A stretch of DNA of 64,000 nt from Achromobacter xylosoxidans (GCF_014490035.1 NZ_CP061008.1:930001-994000), one strand, 5' to 3'. Shown: positions 51,077 to 60,678, counted from the stretch's first letter. Made by a program: numbers and translations. Notes: generated by a model from the letters alone, not told the origin.

Positions 51077-51223
51077 ATCGGATGTTGAAACGCAGTCGGC
51101 GCGGTGCAAAACCCCGAAAGCGTAGTGAGCGGAAGGCCAGCTCCCAACATGCCACGGTTGTCTCCTCCACCCTCCTCCTTTGGTGGATTTAGCCCGAGAT
51201 CTCACGATCTCGGGCTTTTTTTT
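51077..51223 (+). ncRNA. Candidate small RNA with two C-rich anti-Shine-Dalgarno-like segments
   Basis: The transcript would be about 147 bases, bounded by a 17-base-spaced promoter and a perfect terminator, with no open frame having a ribosome site. ATGTTG (51082-51087) can pair with CAACAT (51145-51150), enclosing the first half. A second hairpin pairs TCCACC (51166-51171) with GGTGGA (51182-51187). CTCCTCC occurs at 51162-51168 and CCTCCTCC at 51171-51178, the latter mostly in the hairpin loop. Such loops can bind ribosome sites of target messages, as in C-rich-loop sRNAs of other proteobacteria. Alternatively it is an attenuated leader of the glycan locus that begins 343 bases downstream. 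I do not recognise a known RNA family. Confidence 0.5.
51191..51223 (+). terminator. Intrinsic terminator of the candidate small RNA
   Basis: Perfect 11-base-pair stem (51191-51201 with 51206-51216), TCAC loop and eight T. The T-run is only on the plus strand. Confidence 0.92.
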
Positions 51224-51566
51224 CGATGTTTTTGGTGTGTCCCCATTTGGCTGTGGCGGGGTATCGCCTGTAGCCCTGCCTGGCACTTCCGTCAGAGGGC
51301 GGCCTTCGCGTTTTCCCTTGGATATTTCGCGTGCGTCAGGGCGGAAAGTTCTACAATCGTTCCATGAAACCCCTATTTCCGCGCCTGCGCGGTTTCGCCT
51401 TGGCGATCCTGCCAAATGACAGTTTCTGCCTGGGACTGGCGACATGGCGCAATGCGTTACGTTCTGTGCCGGTGAATTGCACTTCCTTATTCCTCCCATA
51501 TATGGGCGTTACACCTGCCACCGATAATGGCGGGCCTGTCTCGATAGACCAACCAGAGGTGACTCG
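51224..51566 (+). promoter_or_regulatory. Upstream region of the glycan locus
   Basis: 343 bases without a supported gene. A plausible promoter is TTGCAC (51477-51482) with TATATG 16 bases further on, about 60 bases before the first gene. A TACAAT at 51352 lacks a good -35. The RfaH/ops element of JUMPStart regions (GGCGGTAG) was looked for and not found. Confidence 0.35.
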
Positions 51567-52673
51567 GTGACCTGGCTGTACATTTGCGTGGTCGCATTCA
51601 TGGTGGGGGGACTCATCGTGGCGTCGGAGCGCTGGCATGGCGCCTTCACCGGCGACAGCGACCTCAACAAGCCCCAAGCCAACCATTCCCGCGCCACGCC
51701 TCGCGTCGGCGGGCTGGCCGTGCTCGCGGGTACGCTGGCGGGCCTGCTGGTCCTCGGACCCAGCAACATGACGCTGACCTGGCTTTGGCCCGCGCTGTTC
51801 GTTGCGGCGCTGCCCGTGTTCGTGGCAGGCCTGCTCGAAGACATCACCAAGGACATCGGCGCCAGCAAGCGCCTGCTGGCTGCCTTCCTGTCGGCCGCGA
51901 TCGCCTGGTGGCTGCTGGGCGGCGTCAGCCGCGTGGGGATGGCGCCGGTGGATTACGTGCTGTCCTTCTGGCCGGTGTCGCTGCTGTTCACCATGTTCGC
52001 GGTGGGCGGCTGTACGCACGCGCTGAATATCGTTGACGGCATGAACGGCCTGGCCGGCATGGTGGCCACGCTGATGGCCGTCTCGATCAGCCTGGTGGCG
52101 CTGCAAGTGGGCGACGTGCCGATTTTCCTGGTGGCGGCGGCGCTGGCCTCGGCCACGCTGGGCTTCCTGGTCTGGAACTTCCCGTTCGGGCGCGTGTTCC
52201 TGGGCGATGGCGGCGCGTACTTCCTGGGCTTCATGCTGGCCGAGCTGGCCGTGCTGCTGGTGGTGCGCAATCCTTCGGTGTCGCCGTTCTACGCGCTGGC
52301 CGTATTGTTCTATCCCGTCTTCGAAACCGGTTTTTCGATCTGGCGCCGGCGCTTCAAGCGCGGCGTGCCCGTGGACCAGCCGGATGCGCTGCACTTGCAC
52401 CAACTGGTGTTCCGCCGTCTGGTGCGGGTCACGTTCAGCCGTGGCCGGCGGCATGCGGTGCCCGCGCTGTGCAATGCGCTGGCCTCGCCTTACATGTGGG
52501 TGCTGGCCCTGATCGGCCTGGTGCCCGCGACCATCTGGTGGGACAACGCCTGGGCGCTTTGCGCCAGCCTGGTGGTGTTCGCCGCCGTCTATATCTGGCT
52601 GTATTCGCGGCTCGTGTCCTGGCGCCGGCCAGGCTGGCTGCTGCTGCCATCCGTTTTGCGGACTTCCGATTAG
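51567..52673 (+). CDS. WecA-like polyprenyl-phosphate sugar-1-phosphate transferase
   Basis: A 368-residue integral membrane protein with about ten membrane segments, of the WecA/MraY superfamily. It joins a HexNAc-1-phosphate (often GlcNAc or a modified form) to undecaprenyl phosphate and so starts glycan assembly. Acidic and substrate motifs visible are LEDITKD near residue 91, NIVDGMNG (154-161), FLGDGG near 211 and the basic HLHQLVFRRLVR loop. The start is a GTG six bases after AGAGGT. It is the first gene of the rightward glycan locus. Confidence 0.9.
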   Translation: MTWLYICVVAFMVGGLIVASERWHGAFTGDSDLNKPQANHSRATPRVGGLAVLAGTLAGLLVLGPSNMTLTWLWPALFVAALPVFVAGLLEDITKDIGASKRLLAAFLSAAIAWWLLGGVSRVGMAPVDYVLSFWPVSLLFTMFAVGGCTHALNIVDGMNGLAGMVATLMAVSISLVALQVGDVPIFLVAAALASATLGFLVWNFPFGRVFLGDGGAYFLGFMLAELAVLLVVRNPSVSPFYALAVLFYPVFETGFSIWRRRFKRGVPVDQPDALHLHQLVFRRLVRVTFSRGRRHAVPALCNALASPYMWVLALIGLVPATIWWDNAWALCASLVVFAAVYIWLYSRLVSWRRPGWLLLPSVLRTSD

Positions 52674-52682
52674 TTTTGGGCG

Positions 52683-52703
52683 CCCCGGCGGCTGCCGCCG
52701 GGG
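52683..52703 (+). terminator. GC-rich hairpin between the first and second glycan genes
   Basis: Nine-base-pair stem CCCCGGCGG/CCGCCGGGG with a three-base loop, followed after a few bases by a T-rich stretch that itself contains GGTAAT/ATTACC arms (52708-52728). It may partly terminate or attenuate transcription into tviB. Confidence 0.35.
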
Positions 52704-52775
52704 GCTCGGTAATCTTTTCTTAATTACCCGACCATATTTGAAATGCCGTAATCGTTCTACGGTGAAGGGAGAGTT

Positions 52776-54053
52776 ATGTTGCGAATTCAGGATGTGAAAC
52801 TCGCTGTTGTCGGCCTGGGCTATGTCGGCCTGCCCCTGGCGGTGGAGTTCGGCAAGAAGCGTTCGGTCATCGGGTTCGATATCAATACGCGTCGCATCGA
52901 CGCGCTCAAGGCGGGCCACGACCATACGCTGGAAGTCAGCGATGAAGAGCTGAAGGAAGCAACCCAGCTGAGCTACACGGCGGACCGCGCCGTGCTGGGC
53001 CAGGCCAACGTGTTCATCGTGACCGTGCCGACCCCCATCGACGAATACAAGCAGCCGGACCTGACTCCGCTGGTCAAGGCCAGCGAGACCATCGGCGCCG
53101 TGCTCAAGCGCGGCGACATCGTCATCTACGAATCCACCGTTTATCCTGGCGCCACGGAAGAAGACTGCGTGCCGGTGCTGGAGCGCGTGTCGGGCCTGAA
53201 GTTCAACGTGGACTTCTACGCCGGCTACAGCCCCGAGCGTATCAATCCGGGCGACAAGGACCACCGCGTCAGCACCATCAAGAAGGTCACCTCCGGCTCG
53301 ACGCCCGAAGTGGCCGAGCTGGTCGACCAGCTGTACAAGCAGATCATCACCGCCGGCACGCACAAGGCGTCCAGCATCCGCGTGGCCGAGGCTGCCAAGG
53401 TCATCGAGAACACGCAGCGTGACGTGAACATCGCGCTGATCAACGAGCTGGCCCTGATCTTCAACAAGATGGGCATCGACACCGAAGCCGTGTTGCAGGC
53501 GGCCGGCACCAAATGGAACTTCCTGCCGTTCCGTCCGGGCCTGGTCGGCGGCCACTGCATCGGCGTGGATCCGTACTACCTGACCCACAAGGCGCAATCC
53601 ATTGGCTACCACCCCGAGATCATCCTGGCGGGCCGCCGCCTGAACGACTCGATGGGCAGCTACGTGGTGTCGCAACTGGTCAAGGCCATGACCACGCGCC
53701 GCATCCACGTGCAGGGCGCCCGTGTGCTGGTGATGGGCCTGGCCTTCAAGGAAAACTGCCCCGACCTGCGCAACACGCGCATCGTGGACATCGTCAAGGA
53801 ACTGGGCGACTACAACGTCGACGTCGACGTGTACGACCCGTGGGTCGATCCCGAAGAAGCCATGCACGAATACGGCCTGACCCCGGTGGCCAAGCCCGAG
53901 GAAGGCCAGTACGACGCCGTGATCCTGGGCGTGGCGCACAATCAGTTCAAGGCGATGGGCGCGGAAGGCATCCGCAAGCTCGGCAAGGCGCAGCACATCC
54001 TGTATGACCTGAAGTACGTGCTTTCGCCTTCCGAATCCGATCTGCGCCTGTAA
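52776..54053 (+). CDS. tviB: UDP-N-acetylglucosamine 6-dehydrogenase, TviB type
   Basis: A 425-residue UDP-glucose/GDP-mannose dehydrogenase superfamily enzyme, closest in motif pattern to TviB/WbpO (Vi antigen and Pseudomonas O-antigen). The NAD motif is [15 protein letters not shown] at the start; catalytic Cys261 is in [14 protein letters not shown]; the C-terminal UDP-binding part has [15 protein letters not shown]. It oxidises UDP-GlcNAc or UDP-GalNAc to the uronate in two NAD steps. It lies nine bases before the epimerase gene, and GGGAGAG precedes the ATG. Confidence 0.92.
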   Translation: MLRIQDVKLAVVGLGYVGLPLAVEFGKKRSVIGFDINTRRIDALKAGHDHTLEVSDEELKEATQLSYTADRAVLGQANVFIVTVPTPIDEYKQPDLTPLVKASETIGAVLKRGDIVIYESTVYPGATEEDCVPVLERVSGLKFNVDFYAGYSPERINPGDKDHRVSTIKKVTSGSTPEVAELVDQLYKQIITAGTHKASSIRVAEAAKVIENTQRDVNIALINELALIFNKMGIDTEAVLQAAGTKWNFLPFRPGLVGGHCIGVDPYYLTHKAQSIGYHPEIILAGRRLNDSMGSYVVSQLVKAMTTRRIHVQGARVLVMGLAFKENCPDLRNTRIVDIVKELGDYNVDVDVYDPWVDPEEAMHEYGLTPVAKPEEGQYDAVILGVAHNQFKAMGAEGIRKLGKAQHILYDLKYVLSPSESDLRL

Positions 54054-54062
54054 GGACTGCCC

Positions 54063-55088
54063 ATGACCACACGCTTTGAGACCATCAAGAAGGAACTGTC
54101 GGCCGCGCCGCGCAAATGGCTGGTGACCGGCTGCGCCGGTTTCATCGGGTCGAACCTGCTGGAGACCCTGCTGAAGCTGGGCCAGACCGTGACCGGCCTG
54201 GACAACTTCGCCACCGGCCATCAGCACAACCTGGACGAGGTGCGCGACTCGGTCACGCCCGAGCAGTGGGCGCGCTTTACCTTCATCGAAGGCGACATCC
54301 GTGACCTGGAAGCCTGCCGCCGCGCGGCGCAGGGCGTCGATTTCGTGCTGCACCAGGCCGCGCTGGGTTCGGTGCCGCGCTCTTTGAAGGATCCGATCAC
54401 CACCAATGAGGTGAACATCGGCGGTTTCCTGAACATGCTGGTGGCAGCGCGCGATGCCGAAGTCAAATCCTTCGTCTACGCGGCCTCCAGCTCGACCTAT
54501 GGCGACCACCCGGCCTTGCCCAAGGTCGAGGAGCACATCGGCAATCCCCTGTCGCCTTATGCGGTCACCAAGTACGTCAATGAACTCTACGCGGACGTCT
54601 TCGCGCGCTCCTACGGCTTCGAGTCAGTCGGCCTGCGCTACTTCAACGTGTTCGGCAAGCGGCAGGATCCCAACGGCGCCTATGCGGCCGTGATCCCCAA
54701 GTGGACGGCCGCGATGATCCAGGGCGAGGACGTCACCATCAACGGCGACGGCGAGACCAGCCGGGACTTCTGCTTCGTGGACAACGCGGTGCAGGCCAAC
54801 ATTCTCGCGGCCATGGCGGCGCCTGAAGGCCGCAACCAGGTCTACAACGTGGCCGTCAGCGGCCGCAGCACTCTGAATGAGCTGTTTGGTTTCCTGGCTC
54901 ACGCCCTGGGCAACCAGGGCGTGGTCTATGGCAAGAAGCCGGTCTACGCCGATTTCCGCGCGGGCGATGTGCGCCACTCGCAGGCGGACGTCAGCAAGGC
55001 GGGCCGGTTGCTGGGCTACGAGCCGACGCACACCGTGCTGCAAGGCCTGGAAGTGGCCATGCCCTGGTACACGCAATTCCTGCGTTGA
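54063..55088 (+). CDS. tviC: UDP-HexNAc(A) C4-epimerase, TviC/WbpP type
   Basis: A 341-residue extended short-chain dehydrogenase/epimerase. The NAD motif TGCAGFIG is at 22-29, with Tyr166 and Lys170 ([11 protein letters not shown]) as the catalytic pair and the preceding AASSSTYGD serine. The N-terminal extension before the Rossmann motif is typical of TviC and WbpP, which prefer N-acetylated sugars. With the TviB-type enzyme it should give UDP-GalNAcA from UDP-GlcNAc. The order of the two steps cannot be read from sequence. Confidence 0.92.
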   Translation: MTTRFETIKKELSAAPRKWLVTGCAGFIGSNLLETLLKLGQTVTGLDNFATGHQHNLDEVRDSVTPEQWARFTFIEGDIRDLEACRRAAQGVDFVLHQAALGSVPRSLKDPITTNEVNIGGFLNMLVAARDAEVKSFVYAASSSTYGDHPALPKVEEHIGNPLSPYAVTKYVNELYADVFARSYGFESVGLRYFNVFGKRQDPNGAYAAVIPKWTAAMIQGEDVTINGDGETSRDFCFVDNAVQANILAAMAAPEGRNQVYNVAVSGRSTLNELFGFLAHALGNQGVVYGKKPVYADFRAGDVRHSQADVSKAGRLLGYEPTHTVLQGLEVAMPWYTQFLR

Positions 55089-55089
55089 T

Positions 55090-56439
55090 TTGAAAGCACT
55101 CGTCAGAAAACTCGGCAGCATCCACCCGGACCACCAGCGCATCTTCAAGGGCGCCTTCCGGGTGGCGGTGTTCCTGCTGCTGGGCAAGGCCGCCGGCGCC
55201 ATCAAGGAGATGGCGGTGGCGTACCGCTACGGCGTCAGCGACGCCGTGGACGCCTACCAGTTCACGATGACCATGGCTACCTGGCTGCCGGTCACCATCG
55301 TGGGCGTGCTGTCGGTGGTCCTGATCCCGGTGCTGGTGCGGCTGCGCCGCGCCGATGCCGCCGAAAGAAATCTGTTCATCCGCGAACTGCAGGGCTGGGT
55401 GGCGGCCGCAGGCATCGCGCTGGCGCTGCTGACCTGGTTCGCCTGGCCGCAGGTGGTCGGCGTGCTGGGCCAGGGCTTGTCGGCCCGTGTGAGCGACATG
55501 ACAGGCCAGCTGCTTGCCGCGTTCGCGCCGGTGTCGGCGCTGCTGCTCGTCGCCGGCATCAGCGCTGCGCGGCTGCGGGCGCAGGAAAGACACGTCAATA
55601 CCCTGCTGGACAGCGTACCGGCCGTGGCGACGCTGGCCTGGGTGATGCTGGCCGCCAGCGCCGACGGCGTCGGGCCGCTGCTGTGGGGCACGCTGGTCGG
55701 CTACGCGATCCAGACGGTCTGGCTGGCGTGGCTGGCGGCGCGCGCCGATGGCGGTTTCTGGGGCGCGCCCCGACTGACGCTGCAATCGCCGCATTGGCCC
55801 GAACTGCTGGGGGCCGCGGGCGTGATGCTGATCGGCCAGGTGGCCATGAGTTTCGTCGGTCCGCTGGACCAGTACGCCGCCGCCAACCTGGGCGCGAACG
55901 CCAACGCCACGCTGGGCTACGCCAGCCGGCTGTTGTCGCTGGTGCTGGGGATCGGCGCCGTGTCAGTGGGGCGGGCGGCCTTGCCGGTGCTGGCCGATGT
56001 GCAAGCGCGGGGCGATACCGCTCGTGCGCGCGGCATGGCTCTCAAATGGTCGGTGCTGATGGTGGCCGCAGGCGCTGTTGCCGTCGCCGTGGGCTGGATG
56101 CTGGCGCCGTGGGGCGTGTCCGTGCTTTTCCAGCGCGGCGCCTTCACCGCCGAGAATACCCAGGCCGTGGCGCATGTGTTCCGCTGGGGGCTGCTGCAGT
56201 TGCCGTTCTATTTTGGCGTGCTGATCCTGGTGCAACTGCTGGCCAGCCAGAACCGCTATCGTGTGATGGCAGCCATCGCCGTCGCCAATTTCGCCCTGAA
56301 GGCGGTGTTGAACACCGTGCTGGCGCCCAGGATGGGCGCGGCCGGCATCATGCTGGCGACCAGCCTCATGTATCTGTTGTCCTTTGCCTGCTACCTGGCG
56401 GTGGCGATGCGCAAAGTTGAACCCAAAGAGGCCGATTGA
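55090..56439 (+). CDS. MurJ/MviN-family lipid-linked glycan flippase
   Basis: A 449-residue polytopic membrane protein with about twelve membrane segments, of the MOP superfamily. MurJ-like marks are KAAGAIKEMAVAYRYGVSD near the start and LFQRGAFTAENT in the later half. Its place in the locus suggests that it flips the undecaprenyl-linked oligosaccharide in place of a Wzx. The usual start would be the TTG two bases after the epimerase stop; no ribosome site is visible there, so translation may depend on coupling. Housekeeping MurJ for lipid II is probably encoded elsewhere. Confidence 0.82.
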   Translation: MKALVRKLGSIHPDHQRIFKGAFRVAVFLLLGKAAGAIKEMAVAYRYGVSDAVDAYQFTMTMATWLPVTIVGVLSVVLIPVLVRLRRADAAERNLFIRELQGWVAAAGIALALLTWFAWPQVVGVLGQGLSARVSDMTGQLLAAFAPVSALLLVAGISAARLRAQERHVNTLLDSVPAVATLAWVMLAASADGVGPLLWGTLVGYAIQTVWLAWLAARADGGFWGAPRLTLQSPHWPELLGAAGVMLIGQVAMSFVGPLDQYAAANLGANANATLGYASRLLSLVLGIGAVSVGRAALPVLADVQARGDTARARGMALKWSVLMVAAGAVAVAVGWMLAPWGVSVLFQRGAFTAENTQAVAHVFRWGLLQLPFYFGVLILVQLLASQNRYRVMAAIAVANFALKAVLNTVLAPRMGAAGIMLATSLMYLLSFACYLAVAMRKVEPKEAD

Positions 56440-57582
56440 ATGCCCGTGACCGATACCGGCCCGGCGCCGCGCGTCCTGTTGTTCATCCACTCCCTGCATG
56501 GCGGCGGCGCGGAACGCGTGGCTGCGGACCTGAGCGCGCACTGGGCGGACATGGGGCGGGAAGTCATGGTGGTGACGCAGGCCAGTGCAGAGGGCGACGT
56601 CTACACGCTGCACTCCAAGGTGCGTCGCGAGGTCCTGCATACGGCGGGCGAGGGCGGTGGTCTGCGCGGCATCTGGAGCAATGTGCAACGGGTGCGCGCC
56701 TTGCGCCGCGTGATCAAGTCGTTCCGCCCGGACATCGTGCTGGGCATGATGACGACGGCGTCGGTGCTGTCGGTGTTGGCTTGCGCGGGCCTGTCCTGCC
56801 GGGTGATCGCCACCGAACATACGCATCCGCCTTCGCAGACGCTGTCGGGCTTCTGGCAGCGCCTGCGTCGGCTGACGTATCCGCGAGCGGCCAGCGTGGT
56901 CGCGCTGACACGCGGCACCGCCGACTGGCTGGCGCAGCACGTGCCGGGCAGCAAGCTGGCCGTCATTCCCAACCCGGTACACTTTCCCCTGCCGCGAGCC
57001 GAACCGGTTCTGACCCCGGTGTCGGGCGACGGCCGCAAGCGCCTGCTGGCGGTGGGCCGTCTGCACGCCGACAAGGGTTTCGACCTGCTGATCCAGGCCT
57101 ACGCGCAATTGGCGGCGTCGCATCCCGGTTGGGATCTGGTTATCCTGGGCGAGGGCGACGAGCGGCCCGCCCTGGAGGCGCAAGTGCGCGAGGCTGGTCT
57201 GGCGTCGCGGATTTTCATGCCGGGGCGAGCAGGCAACGTCGGCGACTGGTATGAAAGCGCCGATCTGTACGTGCTGACCTCGCGCTTCGAAGGGCTGTCC
57301 AATACCCTGCTCGAATCCATGGCGAGCGGGCTGGCCGCCGTATCGTTCGACTGCGACACGGGGCCGCGCGAGATCATCCGCGAAGGCGTGGACGGCGTGC
57401 TGGTGCGCCCCAATGGCGACGTGCCCGCGCTGTGCAAGGCGCTGGACGCCGTCATGCGCAATGACGCGGACCGCGCGCGCATGGCGCAGGCGGCGATCGA
57501 CGTGCGCGACCGTTTTTCGGCCGCGCGCGTGCTGCAGAAATGGCAGGAACTTTTTGACGGCGTGCGCGGAACCGGCCGTTGA
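56440..57582 (+). CDS. GT4-family glycosyltransferase
   Basis: A 380-residue cytoplasmic or membrane-associated retaining glycosyltransferase with GT-B fold. The N-terminal glycine loop is HSLHGGGAERVA; the donor-site E-x7-E motif lies in FEGLSNTLLESMASG in the second half. The ATG follows the flippase stop directly. It should add one sugar of the repeat or oligosaccharide to the lipid-linked intermediate. Donor and linkage cannot be told. Confidence 0.9.
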   Translation: MPVTDTGPAPRVLLFIHSLHGGGAERVAADLSAHWADMGREVMVVTQASAEGDVYTLHSKVRREVLHTAGEGGGLRGIWSNVQRVRALRRVIKSFRPDIVLGMMTTASVLSVLACAGLSCRVIATEHTHPPSQTLSGFWQRLRRLTYPRAASVVALTRGTADWLAQHVPGSKLAVIPNPVHFPLPRAEPVLTPVSGDGRKRLLAVGRLHADKGFDLLIQAYAQLAASHPGWDLVILGEGDERPALEAQVREAGLASRIFMPGRAGNVGDWYESADLYVLTSRFEGLSNTLLESMASGLAAVSFDCDTGPREIIREGVDGVLVRPNGDVPALCKALDAVMRNDADRARMAQAAIDVRDRFSAARVLQKWQELFDGVRGTGR

Positions 57583-57627
57583 GGCCGCGCGTCGCGCTGT
57601 TGCTACAGTGACAACGAGAACTTCATC

Positions 57628-59559
57628 ATGTGCGGAATAGTCGGGATTTGGGGCCCTGTCGGGAACAAGGAACGTGTGTTGGCGGAAAGCTGCCGCCGCA
57701 TCCGCCACCGCGGGCCGGACAGCAATGGTTTCTGGGAAGACCCCGAGGCCGAACTGGCGCTGGCGCACGTGCGCCTGGCGATCCTGGATCTGACCGAGGC
57801 CGGCCATCAGCCCATGACGTCGGCCTGCGGCCGCTATGTCATGGTGTTCAACGGCGAAATCTACAACCACCTGGACATCCGCAAGCAGCTCGAGCAATCG
57901 GCGCTGGCGCCGTCCTGGCGCGGCCATTCCGATACGGAAACGCTGCTGGCGGGCTTTACCGCCCTGGGCATCGAAGCCACCTTGCAGGCCGCCGTGGGCA
58001 TGTTCGCCATCGCGCTGTGGGACCGCGCGTCGCGCAAGCTGATGCTGGCGCGCGACCGCATGGGCGAGAAGCCGCTGTACTACGGCTACTCAGGCGCCGA
58101 ACTGGTGTTCGCGTCGGAACTCAAGGGTCTGATGCCGATTCCCGGCTTCGGCCGCGAGCTCAACCGCAACGCCCTGGCGTCGTTCATGCGGCACAACTAC
58201 ATTCCGGCGCCGCAGTCGATTTACCAGGGCATTGCCAAGCTGCCGCCGGGTACCTGGGTCGAATTCACGGCCGACGATACCCGCAGCCGCCGCATGCCCG
58301 AGCCGCGCGTGTACTGGTCGGCCCGCGAGGCCGCCGACACCTCGGCGCAATCGCTGCTGTCGTTCGAATCCGATGCGCAGGCGACCGACGCGCTGGAAGG
58401 CGTGCTGTCCAAGGCGGTTGGCGGCCAGATGCTGTCGGACGTGAGCCTGGGCGCCTTCCTGTCCGGCGGCATCGACTCCTCCACCATCGTGGCCTTGATG
58501 CAGGCGCAGAGCTCGCAGCCCGTGCGCACCTTCGCTATCGGCTTTCACGAGAAGGGCTACGACGAGGCGCAGCATGCCAAGGCGGTGGCCACGCATCTGG
58601 GCACCGACCATACCGAACTGTACGTGACGGCGGAGGATGCGCTGGCCGTGGTGCCCACGCTGGCCGACATGTACGACGAGCCGTTCGCGGATTCGTCGCA
58701 GATTCCGACCTCGCTGGTCACGCGCATGGCGCGCCAGCACGTTACCGTGGCGCTGTCCGGCGATGGCGGCGATGAGCTTTTCGGCGGCTATTCGCGTTAT
58801 TTCCGCGTGAACAACTGGTGGCAGCAATGCGAGCGCGTCCCGGCGCTGCTGCGCAAGCCCGCCGGCGCGCTGTTGAGCGCGTCCACCCATCTCCCCGGGC
58901 GCGGCGCCTGGCGCGGCAAGGTCGGCAAGCTGGGCGAACTGCTGCGCACCGATACGCGCGGCGAGTTCTACCGCCATTTCGTATCGTATTGGGCCGATCC
59001 TTCCAGCGTGGTGAAGGGCGGCGTGGAACCGGTGTCCGAGTTCGCCCGGGCGATGCAGGGTTCCACGTTCGAAGCCATGATGAAGCTGGACACGGTGACT
59101 TACCTGCCGGACGACATCCTGGTCAAGGTGGATCGCGCCGCCATGGCCGTCAGCCTGGAAACGCGCGTGCCGCTGATCGATCACCGCGTATATGAGTTCG
59201 CCTGGAGCCTGCCGCACCAATACAAGGTGCGCGGCAACACGGGCAAGTGGCTGCTGCGCCAGGTGCTGCACCGCCATGTGCCGCAGGCGTTGGTGGACCG
59301 CCCCAAGCGCGGTTTCGCCGTGCCGCTGGCCGCATGGCTGCGCGGCCCGCTGCGCGAATGGGCCGATGCGCTGCTGGACCCGGCGCGCCTGCGCCAGGAA
59401 GGCTGGTTCGAGCCCGAACCCATTCTGCGCAAATGGCGCGAGCATACGTCGGGCCATCGCAATTGGGACAGTCATCTGTGGGGCGTGTTGATGATGCAGG
59501 CCTGGCTTGACCGCTACCGCGGCGACAAGGAGCAGGGAGGATCGGTTGGGAGTCTTTGA
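57628..59559 (+). CDS. AsnB-type glutamine amidotransferase (glycan-linked)
   Basis: A 643-residue asparagine synthetase B family protein. Cys2 is the glutaminase nucleophile (MCGIVG), with RIRHRGPDS and the NGEIYNH loop. The C-terminal synthetase domain has the ATP pyrophosphatase loop SGGIDSS and SGDGGDELFGGYSRY. Housekeeping AsnB makes asparagine, but homologues inside O-antigen loci (such as WbpS of Pseudomonas aeruginosa) amidate uronic acids. Sitting beside TviB and TviC homologues, this one probably turns GalNAcA into its amide. That role is inferred from context. Confidence 0.88.
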   Translation: MCGIVGIWGPVGNKERVLAESCRRIRHRGPDSNGFWEDPEAELALAHVRLAILDLTEAGHQPMTSACGRYVMVFNGEIYNHLDIRKQLEQSALAPSWRGHSDTETLLAGFTALGIEATLQAAVGMFAIALWDRASRKLMLARDRMGEKPLYYGYSGAELVFASELKGLMPIPGFGRELNRNALASFMRHNYIPAPQSIYQGIAKLPPGTWVEFTADDTRSRRMPEPRVYWSAREAADTSAQSLLSFESDAQATDALEGVLSKAVGGQMLSDVSLGAFLSGGIDSSTIVALMQAQSSQPVRTFAIGFHEKGYDEAQHAKAVATHLGTDHTELYVTAEDALAVVPTLADMYDEPFADSSQIPTSLVTRMARQHVTVALSGDGGDELFGGYSRYFRVNNWWQQCERVPALLRKPAGALLSASTHLPGRGAWRGKVGKLGELLRTDTRGEFYRHFVSYWADPSSVVKGGVEPVSEFARAMQGSTFEAMMKLDTVTYLPDDILVKVDRAAMAVSLETRVPLIDHRVYEFAWSLPHQYKVRGNTGKWLLRQVLHRHVPQALVDRPKRGFAVPLAAWLRGPLREWADALLDPARLRQEGWFEPEPILRKWREHTSGHRNWDSHLWGVLMMQAWLDRYRGDKEQGGSVGSL

Positions 59560-59562
59560 CGC

Positions 59563-60678
59563 ATGAAAATCTTGATGCTGGTCAGTTCCATGCACGCGGG
59601 CGGCGCCGAACGGGTCGCCGCCACGCTGGTCAACGCATGGGCCGAGCGCGGGGATTCCGTCATCCTGACGCCCACCTACTCGTCCAAGGGCAACTGCTTC
59701 TATCCGCTGTCGGACAAGGTCGAACTGGCCTGGCTGGCGGATCTGGCAGGCACGCGCGCATCGGGGGCTAAGGCCGCATTCAAGCGTCTGCTAGCGCTGC
59801 GCAAACACATCCGCGATTCGAAGCCAGACGTGGTGGTGTCCTTCCTGACCAACGTCAACGTGGCCGCCATACTGGCTTCCCTGGGATTGAAGGTGCCGCT
59901 GATTGTTTGCGAGCGTACCAATCCGGTGGCCGAAACCACGACGGGAACCGTGTGGCGCAAGCTGCGTCGCATCCTGTATCCCCGCGCCGACATGGTGACG
60001 GTGCAGGCGGAGGATACCGCTGGCCCGTTCGCCCGGCAGGTGCCCGGCATCAAGCGCCTGGCCGTGATTCCCAATCCGCTGCCGGCGCCCTTGCTGGATG
60101 CGCCGCTGGTGCCGCAGCGTGAAGACGGCGGTCCCCGCGAATTGCTGGCGATGGGACGCCTGGTCACCGACAAGCAGTTTGACCTGCTGATCGACGTGTT
60201 CGCGCAATTGGCGCCCGACTTCCCGGACTGGAATCTGCGCATCTGGGGCGAAGGCCCCGAGCGCGGCGCGCTGGAGCAGCAGGTCGCGCGCCTGGGCCTG
60301 CAGTCGCGCATCAGCTTGCCTGGCCGCACCGAGGCGCCTTGGGATGAACTTGCGCGGGGCCAGGCCTTCGTGCTGAGTTCGCTGGTGGAAGGCTTCCCCA
60401 ATGTGCTGCTGGAAGCCATGTCGCTGGGCCTGCCCTGCGTGGCGTTCGATTGCCCCAGCGGGCCGCGCGAGATGACGCGCAACGGCGAGGACGCTCTGCT
60501 GGTGCCCGCCGGCAATCGAGATGACCTGCGCGAGGCCCTGCGCCGTCTGCTGGGAGACGCCTCCCTGCGCCAGCAACTGGGCTTGCGCGGCGCCGCCGCG
60601 GTGCGCCAGCGCTATGCGCTGGCCAGCGTCCTGGCGGAATGGGATGAATTGTTCGATGCCGTGCGGGAGGGACAATGA
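59563..60678 (+). CDS. GT4-family glycosyltransferase
   Basis: A 371-residue GT-B glycosyltransferase beginning MKILMLVSSMHAGGAERVA, very similar in pattern to the one at 56440, so the two may be old duplicates. The E-x7-E motif is in VEGFPNVLLEAMSLG. It begins three bases after the asnB-type gene, and the next gene overlaps its stop by four bases. One sugar-transfer step in the same pathway is expected. Confidence 0.9.
   Translation: MKILMLVSSMHAGGAERVAATLVNAWAERGDSVILTPTYSSKGNCFYPLSDKVELAWLADLAGTRASGAKAAFKRLLALRKHIRDSKPDVVVSFLTNVNVAAILASLGLKVPLIVCERTNPVAETTTGTVWRKLRRILYPRADMVTVQAEDTAGPFARQVPGIKRLAVIPNPLPAPLLDAPLVPQREDGGPRELLAMGRLVTDKQFDLLIDVFAQLAPDFPDWNLRIWGEGPERGALEQQVARLGLQSRISLPGRTEAPWDELARGQAFVLSSLVEGFPNVLLEAMSLGLPCVAFDCPSGPREMTRNGEDALLVPAGNRDDLREALRRLLGDASLRQQLGLRGAAAVRQRYALASVLAEWDELFDAVREGQ

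Noticed and set aside
51077..51223. 6S, SRP, tmRNA or RNase P RNA
   Set aside because: The conserved blocks of these RNAs (for example the SRP GGAAGGAAGCAGCC loop or a tRNA-like CCA end) are missing.
51224..51566. JUMPStart/ops element before the glycan locus
   Set aside because: The GGCGGTAG core was not found on the plus strand in this stretch.
51351..54536. 1061-codon minus-strand frame over the start of the glycan locus
   Set aside because: It is antisense to three genes with intact catalytic motifs.
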